This document shows, piece after piece, positions 1-12,200 of a stretch of DNA of 64,000 nucleotides. The notes under the pieces are model-generated. The model did no database searches, was not told where the DNA came from, and was given only the letters and a program-made list of their open reading frames with translations. This stretch comes from Euglena gracilis. Its lineage: Eukaryota; Euglenida; Euglenophyceae; Euglenales. Every line of letters starts with the position of its first letter. Position 1 is the first letter of the stretch. The DNA is taken from assembly GCA_039621445.1 (NCBI GenBank), contig CP154956.1, positions 16,099,508 through 16,163,507 of the forward strand, written 5' to 3'. A program made the position numbers and the translations under genes.

Positions 1-1800
1 AAAATCCCAAATTTGGGTTTGGGATTTTGGGCGCTTTTTACCCCCAGCAGGGCAAAATACAAGTGGAGGGCAGAGTCCCATACACCCACGCTGGGGAAGG
101 GAGTGGAACGACCCCTCAAAAAAAAACCTGGTACGAAGCACTAGAAAAAAAATTTCCACTGAGAAAACATTTTGGTTGTAGAGGGGTCCCAAAACGAAGG
201 GGTCCCAACAAAGGGGATGATCGAAAGCTACTCCTTTATTCTGCTGCACCTCTATTCCTCAAATTGAATGGTAGATCCCAATTTGGCCCCAGAAAAATCC
301 AGAATTGAATATAGCATTCGTGTGAGGTTCAAAACACAGCCTTTTGCCAAAGGCATGTTGCTCAGGGGTTTTTATCAAGACCGGGGGGGAAGGGGGGGGT
401 CCCGGGGGACCCACCCACTTTTGCCCGAAAATGGCCAAAAATGATTTAAAAAGGACCTTTTTCAAAATTCAAAATTTCAAATTCAAATTTCAAAATTTTC
501 GGTGCCTTCGGCGCCGAAAAAGAAAAACCCACCAGCCCCTACCCCGACCCCAGGGATGGATGGGAAGCCTTGAGGGGGGGGGGGGGGGGGGTCGGACCCC
601 CCCCTCCCGACACGGAGGGGGGGGGGTGGGTCGGGGTCGGACCCCCCCCTCCTACCTCGAAACTGAGGGGGGGCCGAAATTTTTTCGATTTCATGGACGG
701 GCAAAGGGCCGGAAATCGGGTCGGAATCGGTCAAAAACACCTGATTTTTCTTTGAAAATCGATCCAAAAATGCTCAATTTTTTGAATTTTTTTGAACATG
801 TTTTTGGGGAAAAACACCAACACATCAAAAAATGGGCAATATGGCCAAAAGTCAGCAAAAGGGGTGTTTTTTGCTCATTTTCCGGCGCGCAGCGCCGGAA
901 GAAAATTTTCTGCTATTTTTGGCACCTGTCAAGGAGGGGGGGGTGGGGGGGTCCGGACCCCCCTCCCAACATCTAGGGGGGATTTGGATTTGGATTTGTA
1001 GTGCCCCGCATTGCTGCGCAGTGCCTCCAGCCGTGGGCGTACACAAGCACCACTCAGGAGGGCACCCCCGGAGCCCGGGCATTAAGATTTGATGTGGGAT
1101 TTTGGGATTTGTTGGGGGTTCGCCTGTGGGGGGGTGTGGGGTTTAGTGTCCAGGGGGCAAATAGAGTGAGTTGCGAAAACTAGAGAGTACCGTAAAAGTA
1201 CGGGGTGGGGGATAGGGGAAAAAAAAAACGTGGGTGAACAGTGGGAGGGAATGACACAGGAGGCGCGGAGAGGAGTCCAAAGTACAGGGTGTCCAAAGGA
1301 AAGGGCGAGCATGGTTGGTTGTGGATATCCGGAGCCTTTGGGGGGTCTGGGCAGTCGGTGTGAAGAACAGCACAGGGGGGGGGGGGGGTGTTCAGAAGTT
1401 CGACGCGTAGCACACCTTGGAAGTTCGGAGGGTTGGACACACTGGGGTGGTTGGAGGTGAAACAAAAGTCGGTGAGTAGGACACCATTGGTGGGTCCACA
1501 AATTGGGTGGGTTGAACACCACGGGGTGGGTTAGTAAAACAACATGGGATGGGGTAATTGGTGTAGTCCAGAAATTTGATGGGTCTGAAACCAGGGATGA
1601 GGGTGTCCAGAAGTTCGTGGGAGAAACACCATGGGTTTTTGCAGAATAAATATATCATGGTGGGCAAGACAGGGCGGAATATATTGGGTACCCGGAAGTT
1701 CGCGGTTAAACACTGAGGGGTGGAAGAAATTCAGTGGGTGAGATAGATGGGGTGGTTGGGGTTATCCAGAAGCTCGGTGGGCCAGGTAACGCGGGTTGAT
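1..1800. other. Intergenic low-complexity DNA, no gene recognised
   Basis: No coding segment is convincing here. The stretch holds G and C homopolymer blocks that pair with each other around 575-690 and 935-970, and a short GC hairpin with a TTCG-type loop near 503-515. From about 1390 to 1700 there is a loose, degenerate repetition of phrases such as AGAAGTTCG and GGACACCA. The open frames in this region are byproducts of low-complexity composition. Confidence 0.5.
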
Positions 1801-1849
1801 TTGGGTGGGGGGGGGGGGGGGGGGGGGGGGCAAGATGGGGGATGTTGTA

Positions 1850-3850
1850 AATTTTGGTGAGGCAGCAGAAGAAACTATGCATCGGTTGGTGCTCGTAAAA
1901 AATATGCTTGCATGCTGATGCAGGCTGTGAAATAAATCGGCACAAATTCAACAAACCGCGGAAAGAGCTGTGTCTCACCGTGGTCTGGAGGGGGCACGGG
2001 GTGGGGAGGTGAACTGCACACGGTGGTGCATGTAAGAATGGATGGGAGACTGGTGTCATAAAAATAGGGAGGCTGGGAATGCGAGGGGCTGATAAAAAAA
2101 ACTGTTTCCCCTGGGTGCCTTTCCATGAAATTTGGGGATGTTAATCTTACTAACTCAAGGGGGTTTCTACCACAGTGGGGTTTCATTTAGAAATTGGGGG
2201 TTCGCAGCGAAGACTATTTGGGCTGTCCCACAGGTTTTTCAGTGTGTACTGACTTAGATGGGCTGCAAGAGAGATTTGTGGATGATAATTAAGAAAAAGG
2301 TTAAAGCGGCGGATGCAGGTAAATGGTTGCACTTAAGCAGGCTTGAGCCACGCTCAGACAAAACGGAGGGAAGAAGAGGTTCCCAAATTCTTAAAGATTA
2401 GGGTGCTCCTGGTGTGTGTGGGGTGGGTATGGTGGGTAGTGGGTGGAGGCAGGGCCGGGGCAGGGTTCCCGGGTGCCGGACGGAGGGTGCCGGCGGGGGG
2501 GGGGGAGGGAGTCGGCGTCCACCATTTCCGTCGGAGAGCTGGTGGGTGAGCTGGGGGGGGGGGGGGGGGGGGGGGGGGGCGGAGGGGGCTGGCAGAAACA
2601 CGGTGCCAGGCCCAAGGTTCAAAGTCCAAGAGGCAGCAAAAGAAATCATAAAATGGTTGGTGCGCACAATATGTGCATGCTGATGTAATGCAATGAGATA
2701 CATCAGCACAAAATCAACAAACCGTGGAGAGAGCTGTGTCTCACCCCGGTCTGGAGGGGATGGGGCGTGCACTGCTGCCACATATGAATGTATGGAAAAG
2801 AAAATGGGCCTGGTGTCATGAAAGCGGGGAGGGGGCAGGGGGTGCTGGAAGCGCCGATGTAAATTTATTTCTCCCAGGTGATCCCCCGCCTTTCTGTATT
2901 TCCTGAAATTCACAAATGCAATTGTTTTTATTTCCTTTATGTGTATTTCCTCCACAGTGCGCGCTATTTCGGAAAGTTGGGGGTCCGCTGCGAAGACCAT
3001 TTGAGCTGCCTCACGTGTTTGTCAATGTGTACTGACTGAAATGAGCTGCAAGAGAAATTTGTGCATGAGAATTGTTGCACTTCAGCAGCTTGAACAAAGT
3101 TTAGACAAAGCGGAGGGAAGAGGTCCCCAAATTCTTGAAGACTAGGGTGGGGTGGGTGTGGGGTGGGTGTGATGGGATGTGGGTGGGGGCACAGCTGGGG
3201 CAGGGTTCCCGGGTGCTGGACGGTGGGTGCCGGCGGGAGGGGGAGTCGGCGTTCACCATTCTCGGTGGAGAGCTGGTGGGTGAGCTGGGGGGGGGGGGGG
3301 GGGGGGGGGTGGCAGAAACATGGTGTCAGGCCCATCGTGACCGGTCCAAGGTTAAAAATCCAAAAGAAATCAGAAAATGGTTGGTGCACACCAATGAGAT
3401 ACATCAGCACAAATTCAACAGACCGTGGAGAGAGCTGTGTCTCACCCCGGTCTGGAGGGGGATGGGGCGTGCACTGCTTCCACATTTAAATGCATGGGAA
3501 AAGAAAATGGGCCTGGTGTCATGAAAGCGGGGAGGGGGCTGGGGGTGCCGGAAGCGCCGATGTAAATTTATTTCTCCCAGGTGTTTCCCCGCCTTCCATT
3601 ATTTCCTGCAATTTAGAAATGTATTTTATGTGGATATCTACCACAATGGGTGTTATTTCGGAAATTTGGGGGTTTGCTGCGAAGAGCATTTGAGCTGTCC
3701 CACGTGTGAGTCAGTGTTTACTGGCTAAAATGAGCTGCAAGAGAAATTTGAGGATGAGAATTAAGTGAGGGGTAAAAGCAGCGGTTGCAAATAAGTGGTT
3801 GCACTTCAGCAGCTTGAACAGAATTTCAAAGCGGAGGGAAAAGGAGGGTA
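1850..3850. repeat. Tandem array of a ~0.7-kb unit, three copies plus a partial
   Basis: The phrase GAGCTGTGTCTCACC recurs near 1965, 2731 and 3432, giving periods of about 766 and 701 bp. Around it the three copies share the text for 'AAATGGTTGGTGC', 'TCAACAAACCG' and 'CTGGTGTCAT', each followed by a G-rich block. A second shared module (TGAGCTGCAAGAGAAATTTG, then TTGCACTTCAGCAG) occurs near 2250, 3040 and 3730, so the array begins a fourth unit that runs directly into the 35-bp minisatellite. Copies 2 and 3 are closest to each other. No coding content is supported. Confidence 0.8.
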
Positions 3851-3984
3851 CGGGGGGGGGGCAGGGGGTAGGCGGGGGGGGGGGGCGAGGGGGCCCCGGG
3901 TTTTCTTTTCCCAGCAGGACCGTCCGACACCACATTGTACTCATGTGACAGAACCAGTGCCAATTCACTGCCGCCACCCTAAGC

Positions 3985-6900
3985 CACTGCCCGCTGGGGC
4001 TGCCAGCTGGCATAGGTAGGGGGCGGGGCCGGGGTTGCCGGCTGGCATAGGTAGGGGGCGGGGCCGGGGTTGCCGGCTGGCATAGGTAGGGGGCGGGGCC
4101 GGGGGTGCCGGCTGGCATAGGTAGGGGGCGGGGCCGGGGGTGCCGGCTGGCATAGGTAGGGGGCGGGGCCGGGGATGCCGGCTGGCATAGGTAGGGGGAG
4201 GGGCCGGGGGTGCCGGCTGGCATAGGTAGGGGGCGGGGCCGGGGCTGCCGGCTGGCATAGGTAGGGGGCGGGGCGGGGGGGGCCGGCTGGCATAGGTAGG
4301 GGGCGGGGCCGGGGGTGCTGGCTGGCATAGGTAGGGGGAGGGGCCGGGGTTGCCGGCTGGCATAGGTAGGGGGCGGGGCCGGGGGTGCCGGCTGGCATAG
4401 GTAGGGGGCGGGGCCGGGGTTGCCGGCTGGCATAGGTAGGGGGCGGGGCCGGGGTTGCCGGCTGGCATAGGTAGGGGGGGGGGCCGGGGTTGCCGGCTGG
4501 CATAGGTAGGGGGCGGGGCCGGGGGTGCCGGCTGGCATAGGTAGGGGGCGGGGCCGGGGGTGCCGGCTGGCATAGGTAGGGGGCGGGGCCGGGGGTGCCG
4601 GCTGGCATAGGTAGGGGGCGGGGCCGGGGTTGCCGGCTGGCATAGGTAGGGGGCGGGGCCGGGGGTGTCGGCTGGCGAGGTGGGGGGTGGGGGCCGGGGG
4701 TAGCCGGCTGGATAGAAAAAAATAAAATAAAAATAACAAATAAATAAAAAAAAAAAAAAAATAAGAAATATAAAAAAAAAAAAAAAAAAAGAAAGATAAT
4801 AGAAAAAAAAATAGGTAGTGTGCGGGGCCCGGGTTGGAGGGTCCGGGGCTTCCCGCTTGCAATAGGTAGGGGGCGGGGCCGGGGTTGCCGGCTGGCATAG
4901 GTAGGGGGCGGGGCCGGGGTTGCCGGCTGGCATAGGTAGGGGGCGGGGCCGGGGTTGCCGGCTGGCATAGGTAGGGGGGGGGCCGGGGTTGCCGGCTGGC
5001 ATAGGTAGGGGGTGGGGCCGGGGTTGCCGGCTGGCATAGGTAGGGGGCGGGGCCGGGGTTGCCGGCTGGCATAGGTAGGGGGTGGGGCCGGGGGTGCCGG
5101 CTGGCATAGGTAGGGGGCGGGGCCGGGGATGCCGGCTGGCATAGGTAGGGGGCGGGGCCGGGGGTGCCGGCTGGCATAGGTGGGGGGCGGGGCCGGGGTT
5201 GCCGGCTGGCATAGGTAGGGGGCGGGGCCGGGGTTGCCGGCTGGCATAGGTAGGGGGCGGGGCCGGGGGTGCCGGCTGGCATAGGTAGGGGGCGGGGCCG
5301 GGGTTGCCGGCTGGCATAGGTAGGGAGCGGGGCCGGGGGGGCCGGCTGGCAAAGGAGGGGGGCGGGGCCGGGGCGCCGGCTGGCATAGGTAGGGGGCGGG
5401 GCCGGGGTTGCCGGCTGGCATAGGTAGGGGGTGGGGCCGGGGTTTCCGGCTGGCATAGGTAGGGGGCGGGGCCGGGGTTGCCAGCTGGCATAGGTGTGGG
5501 GCGGGGCCGGGGTGTTCCGGCTGGCATAGGTAGGGGGCGAGGCCGGAGGTGCCGGCTTGCATTGGTAGGGGGGGGGTCCGGGGTTGCCGGCTGGCATAGG
5601 TAGGGGGCGGGGCCGGGGTTGCCGGCTGGCATAGGTAGGGGGCGGGGCCGGGGTCGCCGGCTGGCGTAGGGGGGGGGGGGGGCGGGGGGTGCCGGCTGGC
5701 ATAGGTAGGGGGCGGGGCCGGGGTTGCCGGCTGGCATAGGTAGGGGGCGGGGGGCCGGGGGTTGCCGGCTGGCATAGGTAGGGGGCGGGGCCGGGGTTGC
5801 CGGCTGGCATAGGTAGGGGGTGGGGCCGGGGTGCCGGCTGGCATAGGTAGGGGGCGGGGCCGGGGTTGCCGGCTGGCATAGGTAGGGGGCGGGGCCGGGG
5901 GTGCCGGCTGGCATAGGTAGGGGGTGGGGCCGGGGCGTACGGCTGGCATAGGTAGGGGGCGGGGCCGGGGGTGCCGGCTGGCATAGGTAGGGGGCGGGGC
6001 CGGGGGTGCCGGCTGGCATAGGTAGGGGGCGGGGCCGGGGGTGCCGGCTGGCATAGGTAGGGGGCGGGGCCGGGGTTGCCGGCTGGCATAGGTAGGGGGC
6101 GGGGCCGGGGGTGCCGGCTGGCATAGGTAGGGGGCGGGGCCAGGGGTGCCGGGCGGGCATAGGTGGGGGCGGGGGGAGGGGGTGCCGGCTGGCATAGGTA
6201 GGGGGCGGGGCCGGGGTTGCCGGCTGGCATAGGTAGGGGGCGGGGCCGGGGTTGCCGGCTGGCATAGGTAGGGGGCGGGGCCGGGGTTGCCGGCTGGCAT
6301 AGGTAGGGGGCGGGGCCGGGGGTGCCGGCTGGCATAGGTAGGGGGCGGGGCCGGGGGTGCCGGCTGGCATAGGTAGGGGGCGGGGCCGGGGTTGCCGGCT
6401 GGCATAGGTAGGGGGTGGGGCCGGGGTTGCCGGCTGGCATAGGTAGGGGGTGTGGCCGGGGTGCCGGCTGGCATAGGTAGGGGGCGGGGCCGGGGTGCCG
6501 GCTGGCATAGGTGGGGGGCGGGGCCGGGGGTGCCGGCTGGCATAGGTAGGGGCGGCGGCCGGGGTTGCCGGCTGGCATAGGTGGGGGGCGGGGCCGGGGG
6601 GTGCGGGCTGGCATGGGTGGGGGGCGGGGCCGGGGCTGCCGGCTGGCATAGGTAGGGGGCGGGGCCGGGGGTGCCGGCTGGCATAGGTAGGTCGGTGGGC
6701 CGGGGGTGATGGATGGAATAGGTAGGGGGGGGGGCGGGGGGTGATGGCTGGCATAGGTAGGGGGCGGGGCCGGGGTTGCCGGCTGGCATAGGTGGGGGGG
6801 GGGGCCGGGGGTTGCCGGCTGGCATAGGTAGGGGGTGGGGCCGGGGTTGCCGGCTGGCATAGGTAGGGGGTGGGGCGGGGCCGGGGTTGCCAGCTGGCAT

Positions 6901-8465
6901 AGGTAGGGGGCGGGGCCGGGGTTGCCGGCTGGCATAGGTAGGGGGCGGGGCCGGGGTGCCGGCTGGCATAGGTAGGGGGTGGGTCCGGGGTTTCCGGCTG
7001 GCATAGGTAGGGGGCGGGGGCGGGGGGGGGTTGCCGGCTGGCATAGGTGGGGGGCGGGGCCGGGGTTGCCGGCTGGCATAGGTAGGGGGCGGGGCCGGGG
7101 TTGCCGGCTGGCATAGGTAGGGGGCGGGGCCGGGCATAGGTAGGGGGCGGGGGGGTGCCGGCTGGCATAGGTAGGGGGTGGGGCCGGGGTTTCCGGCTGG
7201 CATAGGTAGGGGGGCGGGGGTGCCGGCTGGCATAGGTAGGGGGTGGTTGGGTTCGAATGGGCATAGGTAGGGGGCGGGGCACCGGTTGGCGGGTCGGGGG
7301 TTCGGGGGTGCCGGCTGGGCATAGGGTTTTTTTAAAAGGGGGGGGGGGGCGGGGCCGAGTTTCCGGCTGGATAGGTAGGGGGCGGGGCCGGGGTGCCGGC
7401 TGGCATAGGTAGGGGGCGGGCCAGAGTTGCCCGCTGGCAAAGGTAGGTGGTGGGGGCCGGGGGTTTCCGGCGGGCATAGGTAGGGGGCTGGGGCCGGGGT
7501 TGCCGGCTGGCATAGGTAGGGGGCGGGGCCGGGGTTTCCGGCTGGCATAGGTAGGGGGCGGGGCCGGGGGTGCCGGCTGGCATAGGTAGGGGGCGGGGCC
7601 GGGGTTTCCGGCTGGCCTAGGTAGGGGGCGGGGGGTTGCCGGCTGGCATAGGTAGGGGGCGGGGCCGGGGTTTCCGGCTGGCATAGGTAGGGGGCGGGGC
7701 CGGGGGTTCCGGCTGGCATAGGTAGGGGGGGGGGCCGGGGGTGCCGGCTGGCATAGGTAGGGGGCGGGGCCGGGGTTTCCGGCTGGCATAGGTAGGGAGC
7801 GGGGCGGGGTTGCCGGCTGGCATAGGTAGGGGCGGGGGGCCGGGGGTTGCCGGCTGGCATAGGTAGGGGGCGGGGCCGGGGGTGCCGGCTGGCATAGGTA
7901 GCGTGCGGGGTCGGTGTTTCCGGCTTGCGTAGTTAGGGGGGGGGGCCGGGGTTGCCGGCTGGCATAGGTAGGGGGCGGGGGGCCGGGTTTTCTGGCTGGC
8001 ATAGGTAGGGGGCGGGGCGGGGGTTTCCGGCTGGCATGGGGGGGGGGCGGGACCGGGGGTGCCGGCTGGCATAGGTAGGGGGGTGGTGGGGGTGCCGGCT
8101 GGCATAGGGAGGGGGTGGGGCCGGGGTTTCCGGCTGGCATAGGTCGGGGGCGGGGCCGGGGGTGCCAGGCTGGCGTAGGTAGGGGGCGGGGCCGGGGTTG
8201 CCGGCTGGCATAGGTAGGGGGTGGGGCTGGGTGTGCCGGCTGGCATAAGTAGGGGGTGGGGCCGGGGTTTCCGGCTGGCATAGGTAGGGGGCGGGACCGG
8301 TGGTGCTGGCTGGCATAGGTAGGGGGCGGGAGCGGGGGTGCCGCCTGGCATAGGTAGGGGGTGGGGCCGGGGTTTCCGGCTGGCATAGGTAGGGGGCGGG
8401 GCCGGGGCTGCCGGCCGGGGTAGGAGGGGGCGGGACCGGGGCTGCCGGCTGGGGTAGGTGTGTGG
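3985..8465. repeat. 35-bp minisatellite, roughly 120 copies
   Basis: The plus-strand unit is GCCGGCTGGCATAGGTAGGG followed by GGCGGGGCCGGGGTT, with the period 35 bp measured between successive units at 4035 and 4070. Units vary mainly at the last few bases (GGGTT, GGGGT, GTTTCC) and by single-base indels. Copies are most uniform from about 3990 to 7100. From 7130 to 8460 they are more degenerate, with irregular spacing near 7130-7340. The plus strand is strongly G-rich and the minus strand C-rich. Because 35 is not a multiple of 3 and the unit has no stop on the minus strand in any frame, all three minus frames stay open for more than 1,200 codons as proline-rich 35-residue repeats. I treat these as consequences of the repeat, not genes. 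Confidence 0.95.
4712..4835. repeat. A-rich interruption inside the 35-bp minisatellite
   Basis: About 120 bp of almost pure A with scattered T, G and C replaces the G-rich units and is flanked on both sides by minisatellite units. The right flank resumes with a degenerate unit. It could be a captured poly-A tail of a retrotransposed sequence or an expanded A-tract. No target duplication could be seen. Confidence 0.7.
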
Positions 8466-8504
8466 CGGGTGGTGGAAAGGGCGTGTGTGGGGGGACGGAC
8501 GGTC

Positions 8505-8790
8505 GTGAACATCGTACGATGATCCCGCTGAGCGCGAAGGGCAGGGAACAGGGCCAGGGCGACGAGGGAGGGGGGCATCTGCGGCAATGAACTTCGTACG
8601 ATGTGCAGGCCGCGTGGAACAGCAGGGTTGATGATAAGGACGACGGCCGAGGTGTCCTGGGGCAGAGGCGGGGTACATCGTACGATGATCCCGCTGCGGG
8701 GAACGGCAGGGAAGGACAGGATGGCGACGAACAACAAGAGGGTGAGTCGTTGGTGAACTTCGTATGATGACGTCGGGAGGCAGGGGCTGG
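8505..8790. repeat. ~80-bp degenerate repeats carrying a CATCGTACGATG palindrome
   Basis: The palindrome CATCGTACGATG, or a one- to two-base variant, occurs near 8513, 8592, 8673 and 8757, about 79-84 bp apart. It is followed in two units by ATCCCGCTG and surrounded by partly matching G-rich sequence. This forms the boundary between the 35-bp array and the 51-bp array. A regularly spaced 12-bp palindrome would suit a dimeric binding protein, but nothing here shows that. Confidence 0.7.
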
Positions 8791-8825
8791 GGGCGACGGT
8801 GGCCCGGGGTGGGGGGTGGGTGAAG

Positions 8826-9045
8826 GCGTGCCCGCTGGGGGGGCAGAGGCCGGGATAGTGTGATGGGGGGATGAGGGCGTGCCCGCTGGGGGGGCAGAGG
8901 CCGGGATGGTATGATGGGGGGATGAGGGCGTGCCCGCTGGGGGGGCAGAGGCCGGGATGGTATGATGGGGGGATGAGGGCGTGCCCGCTGGGGGGGGGGG
9001 CAGAGGCCGGGGTGGTATGATGGGGGGATGAATGAATGAAGAGGT
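8826..9045. repeat. 51-bp tandem repeat, about four copies
   Basis: GCGTGCCCGCTGGGGGGGCA starts at 8826, 8877, 8928 and 8979, an exact 51-bp period. Each unit continues with AGAGGCCGGGATGGTATGAT and a G-run plus ATGAGG. The last unit has a longer G-run and decays after 9030. Confidence 0.9.
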
Positions 9046-9229
9046 GCCTGCTAGGGGGTAGAGGTCGGAATGATGTGATGTTCCCACCGGACCGGGCCCT
9101 CCTCTCGAGGGTCGGTCAGGGCAGAGGGTGGGGAACGCAGAAGTGATGCAGAAAAAAGAAAACCCAGCTGGGTGCACCCTGGTCGCCGTACCCCCTGGGT
9201 GATGTGAGGGCCACTCCTCTCCTCCACGG

Positions 9230-12200
9230 AGAGGCTGGGCTTCGCTTGGGGCGGGGGGGGGGGGGGGGGCTCGGAATGGGGGTATTTTTAGCCTTAGCCT
9301 CGTCGGTCACTCTGACAAATCACTCAGTTGCCTCTAGGGTCGGCCAATGACTAAGAGTTTGTCTGGTCGGGCCTGAAAAGCCTTGTGATGGGTTTGAAGC
9401 TGTGGGGTGCCCGGGGGTTGTCATTCAAATTGCGGTGGGGCGTGGAAATGGCCCGACGACACTCTGGGTCAAGAGACGAGAGGTTGGGCGTCTGAGGTTT
9501 GTCGTGGCGGGCGTAGTGGGGCTTCAAGCCAGTTTGGATGGGGGGGGGGGGGGGCGGGGCGGAAACAAATGTCTCTCTCGACTGGGGCCCCCTACGTTGC
9601 GGTGCGGGCAGAGCGCGCACAGGGTCCAGGGGGGTGGGGTAGTATGATGTGTGGGGGGGGGGGGGGGGGGGGCTGTTGGGCGATCAGCTCGGGGGGGGGG
9701 GGGGCGGAGGGAATGGGTCGCCGCGGGCTTTGGCGGTCGGGCCCGAGCTCATTGGTCCATGGCCCGTACATAGGCTGGGGTTGGGGCCGGGCCAGGACAG
9801 TAGAGCGAATGCCAGCGCTACACAGGGTGGGGGGGTGTCTGTCGGAGGGGGGGTTCGCATGCTGTGAGGGGCCCGTCCCTGGGTTTTTGCAGCAAGTGCA
9901 GGGGGGGGGAACATGTAGGTTCGAGGCTGAGGTGATGCTGATTAGAGGGGGGGGTGGGCGTTAATGGGCACAGTGCCTGAGCGGTGCGAGGCCGTGGAAA
10001 ATCGAGGGGGGGCAGCCTGGTGCAAGGGTGGGGGTTTTGTCTCAGAGGGCTGGGGTCACCCCGGTCAACCCAGTTGGTGGTACTGTGTGATGATGCCAGG
10101 GGTGGGGCCCGGCACTCTCAGGGGAGGACTTGCGGGTGGTTATTGCGTAAATAAAGTATTGGGGAAAAAAGGAGCCTGACGTTGGGGGTGGGGGTGACTG
10201 CAACTGTGCGCTAGCTGGGGGGGGGGGCGTGCAACCTTGGTGTGCCTCCGAGGGGTTCTTCATGTAAAGACTAACTTCAGGTAGCAGTAAATGCGGGGGG
10301 GGGATGTTTGGGTCATGCGGGGCTTGAGCAAGCAAAGGCCAGGTAACAGGTTGGGGCTGGTCTTTGAATGCGGGGGCGGTAGCCAGGTGGCAACTGCGTG
10401 AGCGCGGGTGCTGTCCGGTTTGGGCCTCCGGACGGGGGGGTGCGCACAATGTGCTGACGTGCCGTGTCTGGGTGTTTAGGGGGGGGGGGTGCGTGCGATC
10501 AGCTCTGGGGAGGAGGGGGTGGAGGGAATGGGCCGCCGCGGGCTTTGGCGGTCGGGCCCGAGCTCATTGGTCCATGGCCCGTACATAGGCTGGGGTTGGA
10601 GCCGGGCCAGGACAGTAGAGCGAATGCCAGCGCTGCCACCCGGCGTGAGCCAAGCACCCACACAGGGTGGGCAGGTGTCTGTCGGAGGGGGGGTTCGCAT
10701 GCTGTGAGGGGCCCGTCCCTGGATTTTCGCAGCAAGTGCGGGGGGGGAACATGTGGGTTCGGGGCTGAGGTGATGCTGATTTGAGGGGGGGGGGTGTTAA
10801 TGGGCACAGTGCCTGAGCGGTGCGAGGCCGTGGAAAATCGAGGGGGGGCAGCCTGGTGCAAGGGTGGGGGTTTTGTCTCAGAGAGCTGGGGTCGCCCCGG
10901 TCAACCCAGTTGGTGGTACTGTGTGATGATGCCAGGGGTGGGGCCCGGCACTCTCAGGGGAGGACTTGCGGGTGGTTATTGCGTAAATAAATAAGTATTG
11001 GGGAAAAAAGGAGCCTGACGTTGGGGGTGGGGATGACTGCAACTGTGCGCTAGCTGGGGGGGGGCGTGCAACCTTGGTGTGCCTCCGAGGGGTTCTTCAT
11101 GTAAAGACTAACTTCAGGTAGCAGTAAATGCGGGTGGGGGGGGCTGGAGCAAGCAAAGGCCAGGTAACAGGTTGGGGCTGGTCTTTGAATGCGGGGGCGG
11201 TAGCCAGGTGGCAACTGCGTGAGCGCCCTTGCAGGTGGGGGGGGGGGGTGGGGGCCCCCCCCCTGCGGACCAGGAGGGGGGGGTGGGGGGTGGGTTGCTG
11301 GGAGGTCGGGATAATGCAAAACCAAAACAAAACACACACAAAAAAAAACCACCTGCGCCATGAAGAGGCTAGGCTCCGCTGGGCGGGGGGGGGGGGGCTT
11401 TGGATTGGAGGTATTTTGAGCCTTAGCCCTGTCGGTCACTCTGATACAGCACTCAGTCGCCTCTAGGGTCGGCCAGTGACAGAGTTTGTCTGGTCGGGCC
11501 TGAGAAGCCTTGTGATGGGTTTGAAGCTGTAGGGTGCCCGGGGGTTGCCATTCTATTGTGGGGCATGAAGTCGGCCCCATGACATTCTGGGTCGGAGCGG
11601 TGGGGTGTCTGAGGTTTGATGCGGAGGTCGTGGTGAGGTTGTAAACCAGTTCGGGTGGGGGGGGGGAATGAATGTCTCCCTCGACTGGGGCCCCCTACGT
11701 TGCGGGGCACGCAGAGCGCGCACAGGGTCTGGGGGTAATCTGATGTAATGTGTATTCAGGGGGGGGGGGCGATCAGCTCCGGGGAGGCTGCCGCAGGCTT
11801 AGGCGACCGAGCCCAAGCTAACTGGTCCGTGGCCCGTACAGCAGCTGGGGTTGGGGCCGGGCCAGGACGGTAGAGCGAATGCCGGCGCTGCCGCCCGGCG
11901 TGAGCCAAGCACCCACACAGGGTGGGGGGGGTGTCTGTCGGAGGGGGGGTTCGCATGCTGTGAGGGGCCCGTCCCTGGGTTTCTGCAGCAAATGCACAGG
12001 GGATCGTGTGGGTTCGGGGCTGGGGTGATGCTGATTAGAGGGGGGTGGGGGACGTTAATGGGCACAGTGCCTGGGCGGTGCATGGCCGTGAAAAATGGGG
12101 GGGGACAGCCTGGTGCAAGGGTGGGGGTTTTGTCTCAGAGGGCTGGTGTCGCACCGGTCAGCCTGGTTGGTGGTACTGTATGATGATGCCGGGGGGGTGG

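Noticed and set aside
3985-8465. CRISPR-like regular repeats
   Set aside because: Units are directly adjacent with no unique spacers, and the rest of the window is eukaryotic.
3965-8737. Three very long minus-strand open frames (about 1,200, 1,300 and 1,590 codons) of Pro-rich repeats
   Set aside because: They lie entirely in the 35-bp minisatellite or its flanking repeats, occupy all three frames at once and follow from a stop-free repeat unit. No start context, domain or splice signal supports a gene.
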